Part shown: in pieces, positions 54,531 through 64,000 of the stretch | Position numbering within the stretch: the stretch's first letter is position 1 | Layout: each line of letters starts with the position of its first letter | Assembly (NCBI RefSeq): GCF_030052815.1 | Contig: NC_079498.1 | Coordinates: forward strand, 89,428,273 to 89,492,272 | Origin: Hevea brasiliensis | Lineage: Eukaryota > Streptophyta > Magnoliopsida > Malpighiales > Euphorbiaceae | Reading direction: 5' to 3' | Length of the DNA: 64,000 bases | Translations under genes and position numbers: made by a program | The notes under the pieces: generated by a model | The model's database searches: none | Told to the model about the DNA's origin: nothing | Seen by the model: the letters and a program-made list of their open reading frames with translations, nothing else

Positions 54531-55067
54531 ATAATAGATAGATTAATAATATTTTTATTTTTTGTTTATTTAATTTCTTATTTTACTTAATTACATCTTA
54601 TAAAATTTTATATTTAATTGATGTTATGTGTAAGTAGGATTAAAAATTAACTTATATGAGCTCTAAAATTAAAAATTTTAAATTTATAAAAACTTTAAAA
54701 TTAATTCAAATAATAAAAATATAATTGTAATTAATTTTAATAATGCAGGATAATTTAGACAAAACTAATATTTTTCCCCTTCATATTTTTATATGTAATA
54801 TAGACATAAAAAAATTTTATTTAGTTAGTTAAATTATTTTTTATTCAAATTCTTAGTTTATTTTATTAAGAAATATAATTTTATTAAATTATTTATATTT
54901 AATAGAGATTTTGGAGAATTCTAATTTTAAATAATTGCCGTAAAAGTCAAATTTTACAAGTCATAATATTTGGGTAGCAATTACATATTATCATATGTCA
55001 ATAATATTATAAGTTTTAATATTTAGGTGGTTATTCCAACATCTTATTCTTTTTTTTACTACTATAG
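54531..55067. other. AT-rich DNA before the LRR pseudogene
   Basis: No feature supported except a splice-acceptor-like tatag ending at 55067 before the LRR reading. Confidence 0.5.
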
Positions 55068-56160
55068 GATTATGTGGATTGAAAAGTCTCATTGAGTTGG
55101 GACTCCGTAGTAATCAATTTTCTAACCCTCTTCCTCAATGTCTTGGCAACTTAACTAATCTTTAAGTTCTTGACTTGTCATTTAATCAGTTCAGTGGCAA
55201 TAAACAATTTGTTGTTTCTAAACTCACATCACTCAAATACTTGTTTCTTTCTAGTAGTAAGTTCGAAGGCTTATTCTCATTTAGCACTTTGGCTAACCAT
55301 TAAAAACTTGGGATATTTCAGCTATCATCTGGAAGTAGTAGGTTAAAATTGGAAATAAAACATCCTACCTGGTTTCCAAGATTTCAACTGAAGTTGATCG
55401 ACTTGCCAAATTGCAACTTGAATTTGCAAACTAAAACATTTCTTAACTTTCTTCTTTACCAGTATGACATATGCTTTATTGATCTCTCTCATAATCAGCT
55501 GGTTGGGACATTCCCTAGTTGGATCTTACAAAATAAGTCCAAGTTAAAAATTATGAATTTGATGAACAATGCATTGAAGGAAATCTTTCAGCTGCCGGAT
55601 TTCAAGCATGAGTTGCGTAAATTTGAAAATTCAAGCAACAACATCATGGGTCAGATATCTGAGGATGGTCTTCCCAAATATAGCTATCATATATAAACAT
55701 GTCAAGGAATAGTTCTTACCGTAACATTCCTTCTTCAATTGGTGAGATGCAAGGACTAGAGTTGCTAGATATGTCCAATAATAATTTCTCAAGAGAGTTG
55801 CTTGGAAGTCTATTCGTGGACTGTGCCAATTTGGAGGTACTGATTCTATCAAACAATAATATTTTCAGTGCAACATTTTTCCTAACAATTGAACTTGAGA
55901 AGCTTGATGGTGTCAAATATGAATAACAACTTCACTAGGATGATGAGTATGGACTTGGGGAAGATCCCCAGCCTATATGTTTTGGACATATCCAATAACA
56001 AGGCATCATTTACAATTCCAATGTAGCTATGTAATCTGAATAGGCTTGAAATTTTAGACCTCGCACAAAATATTTTATTTGGGTTTGTGCCTTTCCTGCT
56101 TCAATGCTTCCTCAATGTGGTTCCTGTTTTTACAAAAGAATGGTCTAAATGGGTTTAATA
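55068..56160 (+). pseudogene. LRR receptor-like protein pseudogene
   Basis: Reads leucine-rich repeats of the plant extracellular type (LxxLxLxxNxFxGxxP): LCGLKSLIELGLRSNQFSNP, LPQCLGNLTNL, stop TAA 55163, VLDLSFNQFSG, LTSLKYLFLSSSKFEG, stop TAA 55301. It stays in that frame through 55349-55696 (IDLSHNQLVGTFPSWILQNK) to a stop, then after a frameshift NIPSSIGEMQGLELLDMSNN and LEVLILSNNNIF (55699-55926), then another shift into KIPSLYVLDISNNKASF and LNRLEILDLAQN. It resembles the central repeats of receptor-like proteins used in immunity or development. A splice-acceptor-like tatag precedes it. The signal peptide, N-cap, transmembrane segment and any kinase are not present. Confidence 0.9.
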
Positions 56161-56425
56161 TCAGGGCTTTTTTGTCCCCAAAAAATTATGGCTTTTAAAA
56201 AGTGAAAAAGAAAAACAAAAATGGGTGACTTGAGAAGTATTTATCAAAGAGGGGTGAGTGTTGCTAAGGTGGAGGAGGGAGACAACAAGACTCTACCATG
56301 ACCAGCGACCACCAAATAAAAAAATAATAAAAAAAAAAGATTGTCAAAGAAAAAAAAAAGTTAGCCAAACTCTATTAAGAGTAGCATCCAACTACTAGAC
56401 GAGGCCCTAAATAGCGACTAGTTAC

Positions 56426-56463
<38 letters not shown>

Positions 56464-56800
56464 TATTTTTGTCTCTCTCTGCCATAAGTAGTGATCAGTT
56501 TGATGACAAATATTTAGACAATTATTTAGCAAATAATGATAAAATAAAAAAAATTAAAATAATAATATTTAAATAAAAAATTAATTAATATTTATTGTAA
56601 GAAATTAATAAAATTAGTATAGTAAATGAATTATATGAAATATTTACAAATATTTGAACATTTTTATTATTTAATATCTATTAATTTAACAAAATATTTT
56701 ATAATGTTTGTTATGTGGCTTTGTATTTAATATAAATCAATACGAAAAAAGATATTGATAAACAATATCTTTTTGGTGTTATTATTATTATTATTATTTG
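56161..56800. other. Low-complexity spacer with ATT microsatellite
   Basis: Holds A-rich tracts and an ATT run at 56427-56463 (37 bp). No gene. Confidence 0.6.
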
Positions 56801-57330
56801 ATACTACTTGCTAAAAACCAAGTCAAATAATCAAACTTATGTCCAACGTGTCAGTCAAAAAGTCAAAATTATGTCCAACATGATAGTCAAAAAGTTAAAC
56901 AATGTTTAGATGTCAAGAAGTCAAATGAGCTGAATAGAAACAATACCAAACAAAACCTTCGTTTGCCCAACAAGGCGAACGAAAGTTATACTAAGTAGCA
57001 ACTATGCCAATAATCAAGCAGTGCTTGGATCTCATGGACCGAGCAATAATCATGCCAACAATCAAGTAAAGAGCGGATTTTATAGAGACAATCTCAGAAA
57101 TTCAACCAAGATCATCTCCATAGATGAAGCAACAACTATTTCCCTAAAAAGCTTATAAATATCAACCAAGTGACCAGACACAAGTATGCATACTCATTCT
57201 GCAATTCTTATTATTAGCTCTCTAAACATTCTCTGAATACTCTCAATCAAAATATCTGACTTAAGCATCAAAGTGGTTTGCTAGAAGGCCATCCACCTCA
57301 TCTTTTCTCTTATTGCAGGTTTATATGGCA
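56800..57330 (+). repeat. Probable Gypsy G 5' LTR
   Basis: Contains cttataaatatcaacc (TATA-like, near 57150) followed by a pyrimidine-rich leader and ttctctgaatactctcaatc, then ctgacttaagcatcaaagtg and ttattgcaggt, the usual tail of Tat-type LTRs. The start is uncertain and no second LTR is available for comparison. Confidence 0.5.
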
Positions 57331-57989
57331 CCAGAACCAGGATCCTAGGACTTCCGGTAGCATTAGTGGCTCCATCTGTGAAAAACTCAGATTATCGGCT
57401 GAAAACTTACATCTGAGATCATTCCTTCTCCTTTAAAACATTTTTTCTTACTACAACAAGTTCTGATCTTTAGCCCTAATTTTTTCTCAATTGTTTGTGT
57501 TTTTCTTTCCATTACCCCTACACTAGGAGAAGACCCACCTGTGACATCCATAATCCAAAATATAGCCACGTCTACACTCCTATCTGATGCACAAATTCCA
57601 CCTCACAATGTCATCATCCTAGATTCCAAGGGATGGCACTAAATCAAGTGTACTAGCGCATCTAAGAGATAAAGGCCTAAATTTTTTTCCTCAAAAGGTT
57701 GATCCTAGGGACCAGTGCCCCAGCAGGGACACCTACCCCAAAAGCAGGAAGGGTCATAGAAGCAGATCAGAGTAAAACTGATAGGAGATCACCCGATCAA
57801 CAAATAATAATTCAGGAAGAAAAAATGAACGGGTCACAATGAGCAAACAAGAGGAGCAGTCTGATGAGTTACCGTGACCAAAGATAAATTGGGATTTGGT
57901 AAAAGTAGTACAAAAGAACTAGAAACAGGTGAAGGAAGAAAACTTCAGACTAGAAGATGAGTCTCCATTGTCTAGACCAATCCTAGCCG

Positions 57990-58892
57990 AGTAGTTCCCA
58001 TCAAAATTCAAATTATCGGTGCTGGATAAATATAATGGGACAACAAACCCGAGGAACCACACGGTGAACTTTCGAATAACAATAATGCTCTAAAATATGA
58101 ATGACTACCTCCTCTGCTGAGTATTTCTAACAACGCTGATCTAGCTAGTGCAAAAATAGTACCAACGCTTCAGGCTTGAATTGATCTAAAACTTCCAACA
58201 GCTCGCCACCGGATTAAGAATAAGTTCATCTCTTTTATTCCTCCAAAAAAGATGTCCGCTGATCTTTAGAAAATTAAATAATATGAGAGTGAATCTTTGA
58301 GAGATTATATCGCCTGATTCGACACTGAAGCGATATAAATAGAAAACCTGAATCATGAAACAACATGTGAGGCTTTAAAAAAAGGCATAAGGAATGTAAA
58401 ATTTTCAAACCCACTCATAAAAAATCTAGTAATAGACTATTACCAGTTGATGCAAAGGGCCCTGAGGCACATTGTGTTAGACGATGAAAGACAAGCTCTC
58501 AAGGAAGAGAGAAAGTCTGGGTAAAACAATAAGAAGAGACAAAATAAGAAAAACTATAGCTCAGATCAGACTTACCATTCGGACAAAAATAAAAATGAAA
58601 TAGAATAAGATTCCATAATCATACACCTTTGAACGAGCCTAGATCCAGAGTACTCATATGGATACAGAAAAATGGTGAACGGGTTAAATGGCTGAAGAAG
58701 CTTAACCCTGATACTGCAAGAAAGATAGATAAGGGAAAATTTTATAGGTTTCACGAGGACCATGGACACATGATCGATGAATGCAGGCAACTCAAAGATG
58801 AAACAGACTGGTTAATCAAAGACGGTTGGCTCAAAAAATTTACAAGGGATGGTAATGATGAAAGAAGAATAACCACTTTTAGAAATAAATAA
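57990..58892 (+). pseudogene. Gypsy G gag
   Basis: Across frames: FKLSVLDKYNGTTNPRNHTV, NFRITIML (58005 onward), the retrotransposon gag core SLRDYIA and LMQRALRHIVLDDERQALKE (58290-58500), and the 87-residue frame 58629-58892 with FYRFHEDHGHMIDECRQLKD, ETDWLIKDGWLKKF. The last is the Gypsy-Tat knuckle-like motif, normally (Y)CRFH-DHGHDT-DC; the first Cys is replaced by Tyr. Several in-frame stops. Confidence 0.85.
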
Positions 58893-59119
58893 ATCATACC
58901 TGAAAAGGACGAAAGTCCAATCAAGGTGATCAATGTGGTCGCTAGTAGTCCAAACATAGGCAAGGCAGGTAACAAGAGGTCAGCTGAACTGGGCAATATT
59001 AGAGGCTGAGCAATCCTCTTTATTGATGGAAATGAATTAAGCAAGGAAACTATCAACATAGGACCGAAAGATAATGAGGTAAAATAACCACATTCTAACC
59101 TTTTGGTTATGTCTATGCA

Positions 59120-59420
59120 GATAAACAGGTATACGGTTTGATGATTGCTGATTGACACAGGCAGCTCGATAAACCTCCTGACAAAAGAAGCCATGGAGAA
59201 ACTCGAATAGAGAGTAGCAAACTTAACTAAAGTCATGTACCCTTGGTCAGCCTGGGTGACAAGACAATCCTAGTGCTCAGAACTATAAATTTAGTTGTGG
59301 TTCTAGGTGATGAAGGATACAAGAGGAAAATCTACACAGAGTTTGTAGTAATTGATATTCCCTTATCATAAAATGTTATCCTCGACCAATCGATCTTAAA
59401 TGATAATGATATAGTAATCA
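59120..59420 (+). pseudogene. Gypsy G aspartic protease remnant
   Basis: Reads LLIDTGSSINLLTKEAMEKL near 59145-59205, the retropepsin active site (DTGSS) and its flanking helix, followed by a stop and out-of-frame remainder (KIYTEFVVIDIPL). It would cleave the gag-pol polyprotein in an intact element. Confidence 0.85.
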
Positions 59421-59699
59421 ATAAGCAATGGCTATGTATGAAGTTACTAGCTCTTGGAAGGATAACAATAGTTTGAAGAAGCCAAAATTCAGCACAAGAA
59501 TGCTATAAAAAAAATCAACTGAGTTAGTTATAGAAGTGACTTTGCCAATTGAGTTACTCGAAATGCCAGAAAGCCAAATCTTACCCAAACCGGTTAATCC
59601 AATAACAGAAGAAGAATTAGAGGATGGAAAGAAAATATTCCTTAGAACAACACTCAATGGAGCAAATAGAGAAGCAGTCATCTAAACATTTAAACAACA

Positions 59700-60290
59700 G
59701 AATTGCAACATTTACTTGGAAGGTGGAGGATATTAAGGGAGTAGATCCAACAATAATAACTCATAGGCTAAACGTCGATCCATAAGTAAAACTGATCCAA
59801 TAGAAGAAGTGGCATTTTGCACCAGAAAGTCAACAAGTAATTGAAACTGAGGTTAAAAAGTTATTGGATGCAGGTTTAATTAGAGAGGTTAAATACCCAA
59901 CCTGGGTAGCCAATGTCATCTTAGTGAAAAAGGCAAATGAAAAATGACGAATGTGCGTTGATTATGCAGACTTCAATAGAGCATGTTCGAAGGATCATTA
60001 TTTGCTATCGAGCATCAACAAGTTGGTGGATTCAATAGCAAGGCATACAGTAGTGTTTTTAGTCGATGCTATATCAAGATACCACCAAATAAGGATGGAT
60101 CCAGAAAATGAAGAGAAGACTGCCTTCTTGACATATTCAAGAGTATTCTATTATAGAGCAATGCCATTTGGACTAAAAAATGCTAGAACAATGTATTAGA
60201 GGCTCGTAGACTAGATGTTTAAAGAACAGAAAGGAAGAACAGTAGAGGTATATATCGATGACATGATTATAAAATCTAAAAGAATGGAAG
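59700..60290 (+). pseudogene. Gypsy G reverse transcriptase, truncated
   Basis: Reads HFAPESQQVIETEVKKLLDA, GLIREVKYPTWVANVILVKK, stop, then 59951-60199: MCVDYADFNRACSKDHYLLS, SINKLVDSIARHTVVFLVDA, ISRYHQIRMDPENEEKTAFL, RVFYYRAMPFGLKNARTMY, stop, and VEVYIDDMIIKSKRMEVKE. The YIDD box of Gypsy RT is intact. The Copia E LTR interrupts the domain at 60291. Confidence 0.93.
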
Positions 60291-62399
60291 TGAAGGAGCG
60301 GAAGCATGAAAAACACAAGTTTATATTATTGAATTCAAAAATTTTTACCTAGGGTCACATGCATCATGCAAGATTTATTTTTATCTATTTGATTTGAATG
60401 ATAAACAACATATTAAAACTCTTTTAATATATTTTTGGATCTGTATTTTTATATTTAAGATTTTAGAATTAATCATATTAATTTTAGAACCCTAGATTAA
60501 ATCAAGAACAAATACACTAACATCTTGATGCACTGCAGCGTATTTGTACCTTTGGGATGCGTCTTTAGGACACTAGATGTTGTCCCTCTAGCTTGTCCAC
60601 ACCAAGATCACCTATGGCAGCCCTTGAACAGCTTCTAAAGCTTTTTCTATTAATTAGAAAATCAAGTTTTGCCTTTTAAGAGATTAAAGATGTAAACAGG
60701 ATACTAGAAACAATTTCTAGTATTTTTAATTCAAGAGATTGTTTGCTAATCTCTTAGAATTGATGAGAGATGAAGAAGAAGAGAGAATGAGAGTCTCAAG
60801 GGTGGTGGCACAAAGGAGGCAACAGCTGATTGTTATTTTTCTTTTTCATAACAACACTTATATAGCTAGGTCACCACTTAAAACCCTTGCCACATGTCAC
60901 CTTCTGATTGGCTTTAGGTTTAATTGACCCAATCACATTGTGCCAAGTGTCAAACCTATATTTAATCTTGACTTTAATCATCTTACATGATTAAAAGACA
61001 TTTGGCAAGCTTATGTGTAGTGCCATGTGTCACCATCTCATGGTGCCACATGTCACCCTGTGAAATGACCAAAATACCCCTGTGTCTTAATTTTGAGTTC
61101 TCAATCCAAAATAATTATTTCTCTTCTTCTAATCAATTTATATCAAATATAAATTAATTAATTAATCTCTATTAATTAATTTCTCATTAATTAAATTCAT
61201 ATTTAAACACTTTAAATATAAATTTAACTTATACTATACATCCAATAACCTAGATTTGGTTTCAAGTCATGCTAGGGACTTTGCAATCTAATTGCAAATC
61301 AAACCTATTTAATTAATCAATTAAACTCTTTAATTAATTAATTAAATTATATTTAATTTGGTGATTACTTGTGTATGTGTGTGACTTACTAGGCTCATCA
61401 CTAATTGGCAATGAGATATGATATCAACTCTTAATATCATCAGAACTCTTTCTTACCATAAATGATTTCTCTAAACCATTTTATGCACCTCATAGACCAT
61501 GGTTAACACCTAGCATAGCATGCCATGGCCACCCAATCAGTAATAAGGTTTACCTTAAATGAACCTATAATCATATGTTACCATGCACTAGAATCTCTCT
61601 GTTACAAAATCCCAACTCAAGCTGGAGTCATGGTTTATGTCAAACCCCATTTGCTATGAATATTATGTTCTCTTTTAATTCCAGTTCTTGATTAAAAGAT
61701 TTTCTCATCAGAAACTCTTTTCTGATTAAATCTATCTGTCCTGGCCAGGAACTTGAAACATCAAGAACAATTAAATGAACATAGGATTTTATCCCTATTT
61801 ACTTAGAGGAGCAGATTCCATCTTGATCAACACCTACCTCCATATATAACTAGTAGGAGCCAACACATGCCTATATACCCATACACAGTACAAGTATGAA
61901 AGCAGTATCAAACTCAAACCAGCTATATACAAGATAACTGTGCTATCTCAGGCCTAAAGATTATATGCACTAATATGATTTATGACAATGCATTGACAAG
62001 AGTAAACTCCATGTGCTGATCATAAGTGTCACTGGTTCGACCTACTTATCATGTATAAGTGCCTATCATGTTTGTTATATGGTATGAGACTCACCATTCC
62101 ATCTTATTTACATCTCATATAAATAACTTGGGAACAAACATGATTACAATCTTTCTGGATAAGTCATGTCCTTATTGTGAAGTATCCTTGATTGTGAACC
62201 TATTTATTATAGTTGGTGCTAGAAATACTGTCACTCATATTTTTAACAACTTAAGAATAGAATTTCTAATAAAATATCAATGGACCTTTTCTATTACACA
62301 TAAATATATTATATAAACGGAAAAGTGAAGATGCCTTTTATTAATAAAAGATGTACAAGATACATACTAAATGATATGCTCTAGGGCATACTACTTACA
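60291..62399 (-). repeat. Copia E 3' LTR, about 2.1 kb
   Basis: On minus it runs from TGTAAGTAGTATGCCCTAGA (62399) to CCGCTCCTTCA (60291), with TG...CA ends. It is preceded on minus by a purine-leaning tract (agtgctagtgagaga). It is long for a Copia LTR. It contains only short meaningless frames (60739-60927, 62059-62316) and several CATGTCACC/GTGCCA-type repeats near 60890-61050. The left end lies inside Gypsy RT; the right LTR is outside the window, so the boundary rests on the TG/CA and the coding junction. Confidence 0.75.
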
Positions 62400-62619
62400 A
62401 TCTCTCACTAGCACTAGAGCCATTCATTACAATATCTTAGACCCATCTTATCAAGATATCGGTCTAACTGAGCTTGTGACAAAGGCTTAGTGAATGAATC
62501 AGCTGGATTTTTCAGCTGATGCTATTTTCTGCATGACTGTATCGCCTTGCCCAACTATCTCTTTGACAATGTGGTAGCGCCTTTCTATGTGTTTGAATTT
62601 CTAGTGAGACCGGGGTTTC

Positions 62620-63162
62620 TTATATCCAAATAGCTTCTTTTGCAGCATCTGATGCAGCAATATACTCGGCCTCTGTAGTGGAACCAGTAATTGTACTCTG
62701 TTTGGAACTCTTCCAACTGACTGCACCTCCATTACAAATGAACACATACCCAGACGTAGACTTTCTATCATCGATATCTGATTGGAAATTAGAATCAGTA
62801 CAACCATCCAATTGCAAGTCACTAACTCCATATATCAAGAATAAATCCTTAGCTCTTCTCAAGTACTTAAGGATATTCTTGATAGCTATCTAGTGTTCCA
62901 AACTTGGATTGGATTGATACCTGCTAGTCAAACTAACAGCATATACGATATCCGGTCCAGTACACAACATTACATACATTAAGCTTCCAATAGCCGAAGC
63001 ATATGGAATTCTGGCCATTTTATCTCTTTCTTCAGGTGTCTTTGGAGACATCTCTTTAGAAAGGTGGATACCATGTCTCACTGGTAACAATCCTCTCTTG
63101 GAATCAAGCATGTTAAACCTTTTTAACACCTTTTTCCAAGTATAGACTTTGGGATAAACCAA
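62620..63162 (-). pseudogene. Copia E RNase H and connection
   Basis: 62890-63162 reads KVYTWKKVLKRFNMLDSKRG, RHGIHLSKEMSPKTPEERDK, MARIPYASAIGSLMYVMLCT, GPDIVYAVSLTSRYQSNPSL; 62620-62862 reads DLQLDGCTDSNFQSDIDDRK, STSGYVFICNGGAVSWKSSK, QSTITGSTTEAEYIAASDAA, KEAIWI. These are the tether and first half of Copia RNase H. The acidic CDN and HRSKHIE segments do not follow: plus-strand DNA from 62400 to 62600 jumps to the terminal part of the domain, indicating an internal deletion. Confidence 0.92.
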
Positions 63163-63970
63163 TTATTCTTTTCGCTCTATCTCTATAGATGCGAATTCCA
63201 AGAATATAGGTTGCCTCTCCTAAGTCTTTCATGGAGAATGTATTTGACAACCTTACCTTTACAGTTGTCAACATACTTGTGTCATTACCCATCAATAGTA
63301 TGACATCCATATATAAGACAAGGAAAGTGATAGCACTGTCACTAACCTTCTTATATACATATGGCTCATCCTCATTTTTTATAAAATCAAATGATTTAAT
63401 GGCTTCATCAAAACGGATGTTCCAACTCATCGAAGCTTGTTTCAACCCATAAATGGATCGCTTTAGCTTGCATACCTTGGAACCATCTTGGGATTCAAAA
63501 CCCCTAGGTTGTTCCATGAAAATGTTTTCTTCAATGTATTTATTGAGAAAAGTTGTTTTGACATCCATCTGCCAAATCTCATAATCATAGTGTACAGCTA
63601 TTGCTAATAGAATCCTAATTGATTTAAGCATGGCAATAGGTGAGAAAATCTCCTCATAGTCGATTCCTTGCCTTTGGTGAAATCCTTTCGCTGCTAGCCT
63701 TGCCTTATAGGTCTCTACCTTTCCATCAGAACCAATTTTCTTCTTGAAAACCCATTTGTTCCCTATAGGTACAATACCTTCAAGTGGGTCAATAAGATCC
63801 CAAACTTGATTCTTATACATGGAATCAATCTCGAATTTTATAACATCAATCCATTTTGAAGAGTCTATATCTGACATAGCTTCTTCATAGGTAAGTAGAT
63901 CATCTCCATGATCTACTTCTTTATGAGTAGATAACTCTTGTTCTTCTTCATGAAGGAAACCATATCTCAC
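63113..63970 (-). pseudogene. Copia E reverse transcriptase
   Basis: A 285-residue frame: LTYEEAMSDIDSSKWIDVIK, NQVWDLIDPLEGIVPIGNKW, VFKKKIGSDGKVETYKARLA, AKGFHQRQGIDYEEIFSPIA, QMDVKTTFLNKYIEENIFME, QPRGFESQDGSKVCKLKRSI, YGLKQASMSWNIRFDEAIKS. The active-site box reads LYMDVILLMGND, where functional members have LYVDDILL(I/M)GND, so the second aspartate is Val. Then MKDLGEATYILGIRIYRDRA. Long and open apart from the active site, so inactivation by substitution may precede loss of the frame. Confidence 0.95.
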
Positions 63971-64000
63971 TGGTGGGTGAGATACCCTGGTTGTTCTACG

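Larger units (their letters stand above)
56800..60290 (+). mobile_element. Degenerate Tat/Athila-type Gypsy element G, truncated
   Basis: Plus-strand Ty3/gypsy element with gag (58000-58890), protease (near 59150) and reverse transcriptase (59700-60290). It is then interrupted by the Copia E LTR. A likely 5' LTR precedes gag (see separate entry). RNase H and integrase are not in the window, because the RT is cut at 60290 and the continuation would lie right of Copia E. Many stops. Confidence 0.85.
60291..64000 (-). mobile_element. Copia element E, partial (runs off the right edge)
   Basis: Minus strand: RT (63970-63113), RNase H (63162-62620), polypurine region and LTR. It is inserted into the Gypsy G RT. 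The putative left target duplication is ggaag (60286-60290); its partner would lie beyond 64000. Confidence 0.88.

Noticed and set aside
60739..60927. 62-residue frame and the one at 62059-62316
   Set aside because: Both lie inside the Copia E LTR and have no domain content.

Overview
The window is nuclear DNA of a dicotyledonous plant. The evidence is very AT-rich intergenic sequence, GT-AG introns, and dense LTR retrotransposons with plant-type Copia and Gypsy domains. The host genes match plant families: a plastid FAD oxidoreductase, a GH10 xylanase remnant and an LRR receptor-like-protein remnant. A rosid such as a Euphorbiaceae is plausible, but the species cannot be fixed from sequence alone.

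Only one host gene looks functional. It is an FAD-dependent amine-oxidase/phytoene-desaturase-like enzyme on the minus strand (49322 down to 18392). I could thread 13 exons through it, with GT-AG junctions, no internal stop and a consistent frame (531 codons plus stop). Its intron 5 is 25.2 kb (22744-47941) because a nest of retrotransposons sits in it. The outermost is a SIRE/Maximus-like Copia element (S, plus strand, with a post-pol ORF). S was entered on the left by Copia B (minus) and on the right by Copia D (minus). Copia B was then entered by a self-nested array of D-family elements (plus, 26524-35055) with target-site duplications AGGCT (outer) and AGTAG (inner). The three bodies of that array have lost almost every CAG/CTG trinucleotide, mostly through short deletions. 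That is the oddest signal in the window.

Left of the gene (1-18391): a possible CACTA remnant (about 671-1732); a non-autonomous CACTA-like element (3322-6785) holding four head-to-tail copies of a 0.67-kb unit; an old Copia element F (7031 to about 12480, minus); a hAT-type MITE with a perfect 8-bp duplication (14645-15170); and a GH10 xylanase pseudogene (15872-16632) without its general acid/base motif.

Right of the gene (49323-64000): about 5.7 kb of AT-rich DNA with no gene; an LRR receptor-like pseudogene (55068-56160); a degenerate Tat/Athila-type Gypsy element (about 56800-60290); and, inserted into its reverse transcriptase, Copia E (minus) with a 2.1-kb LTR and a body that runs off the window edge.

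Apart from the FAD enzyme, every protein-coding segment is a broken transposon or a gene remnant. All boundaries come from reading and hand alignment; no search was run.
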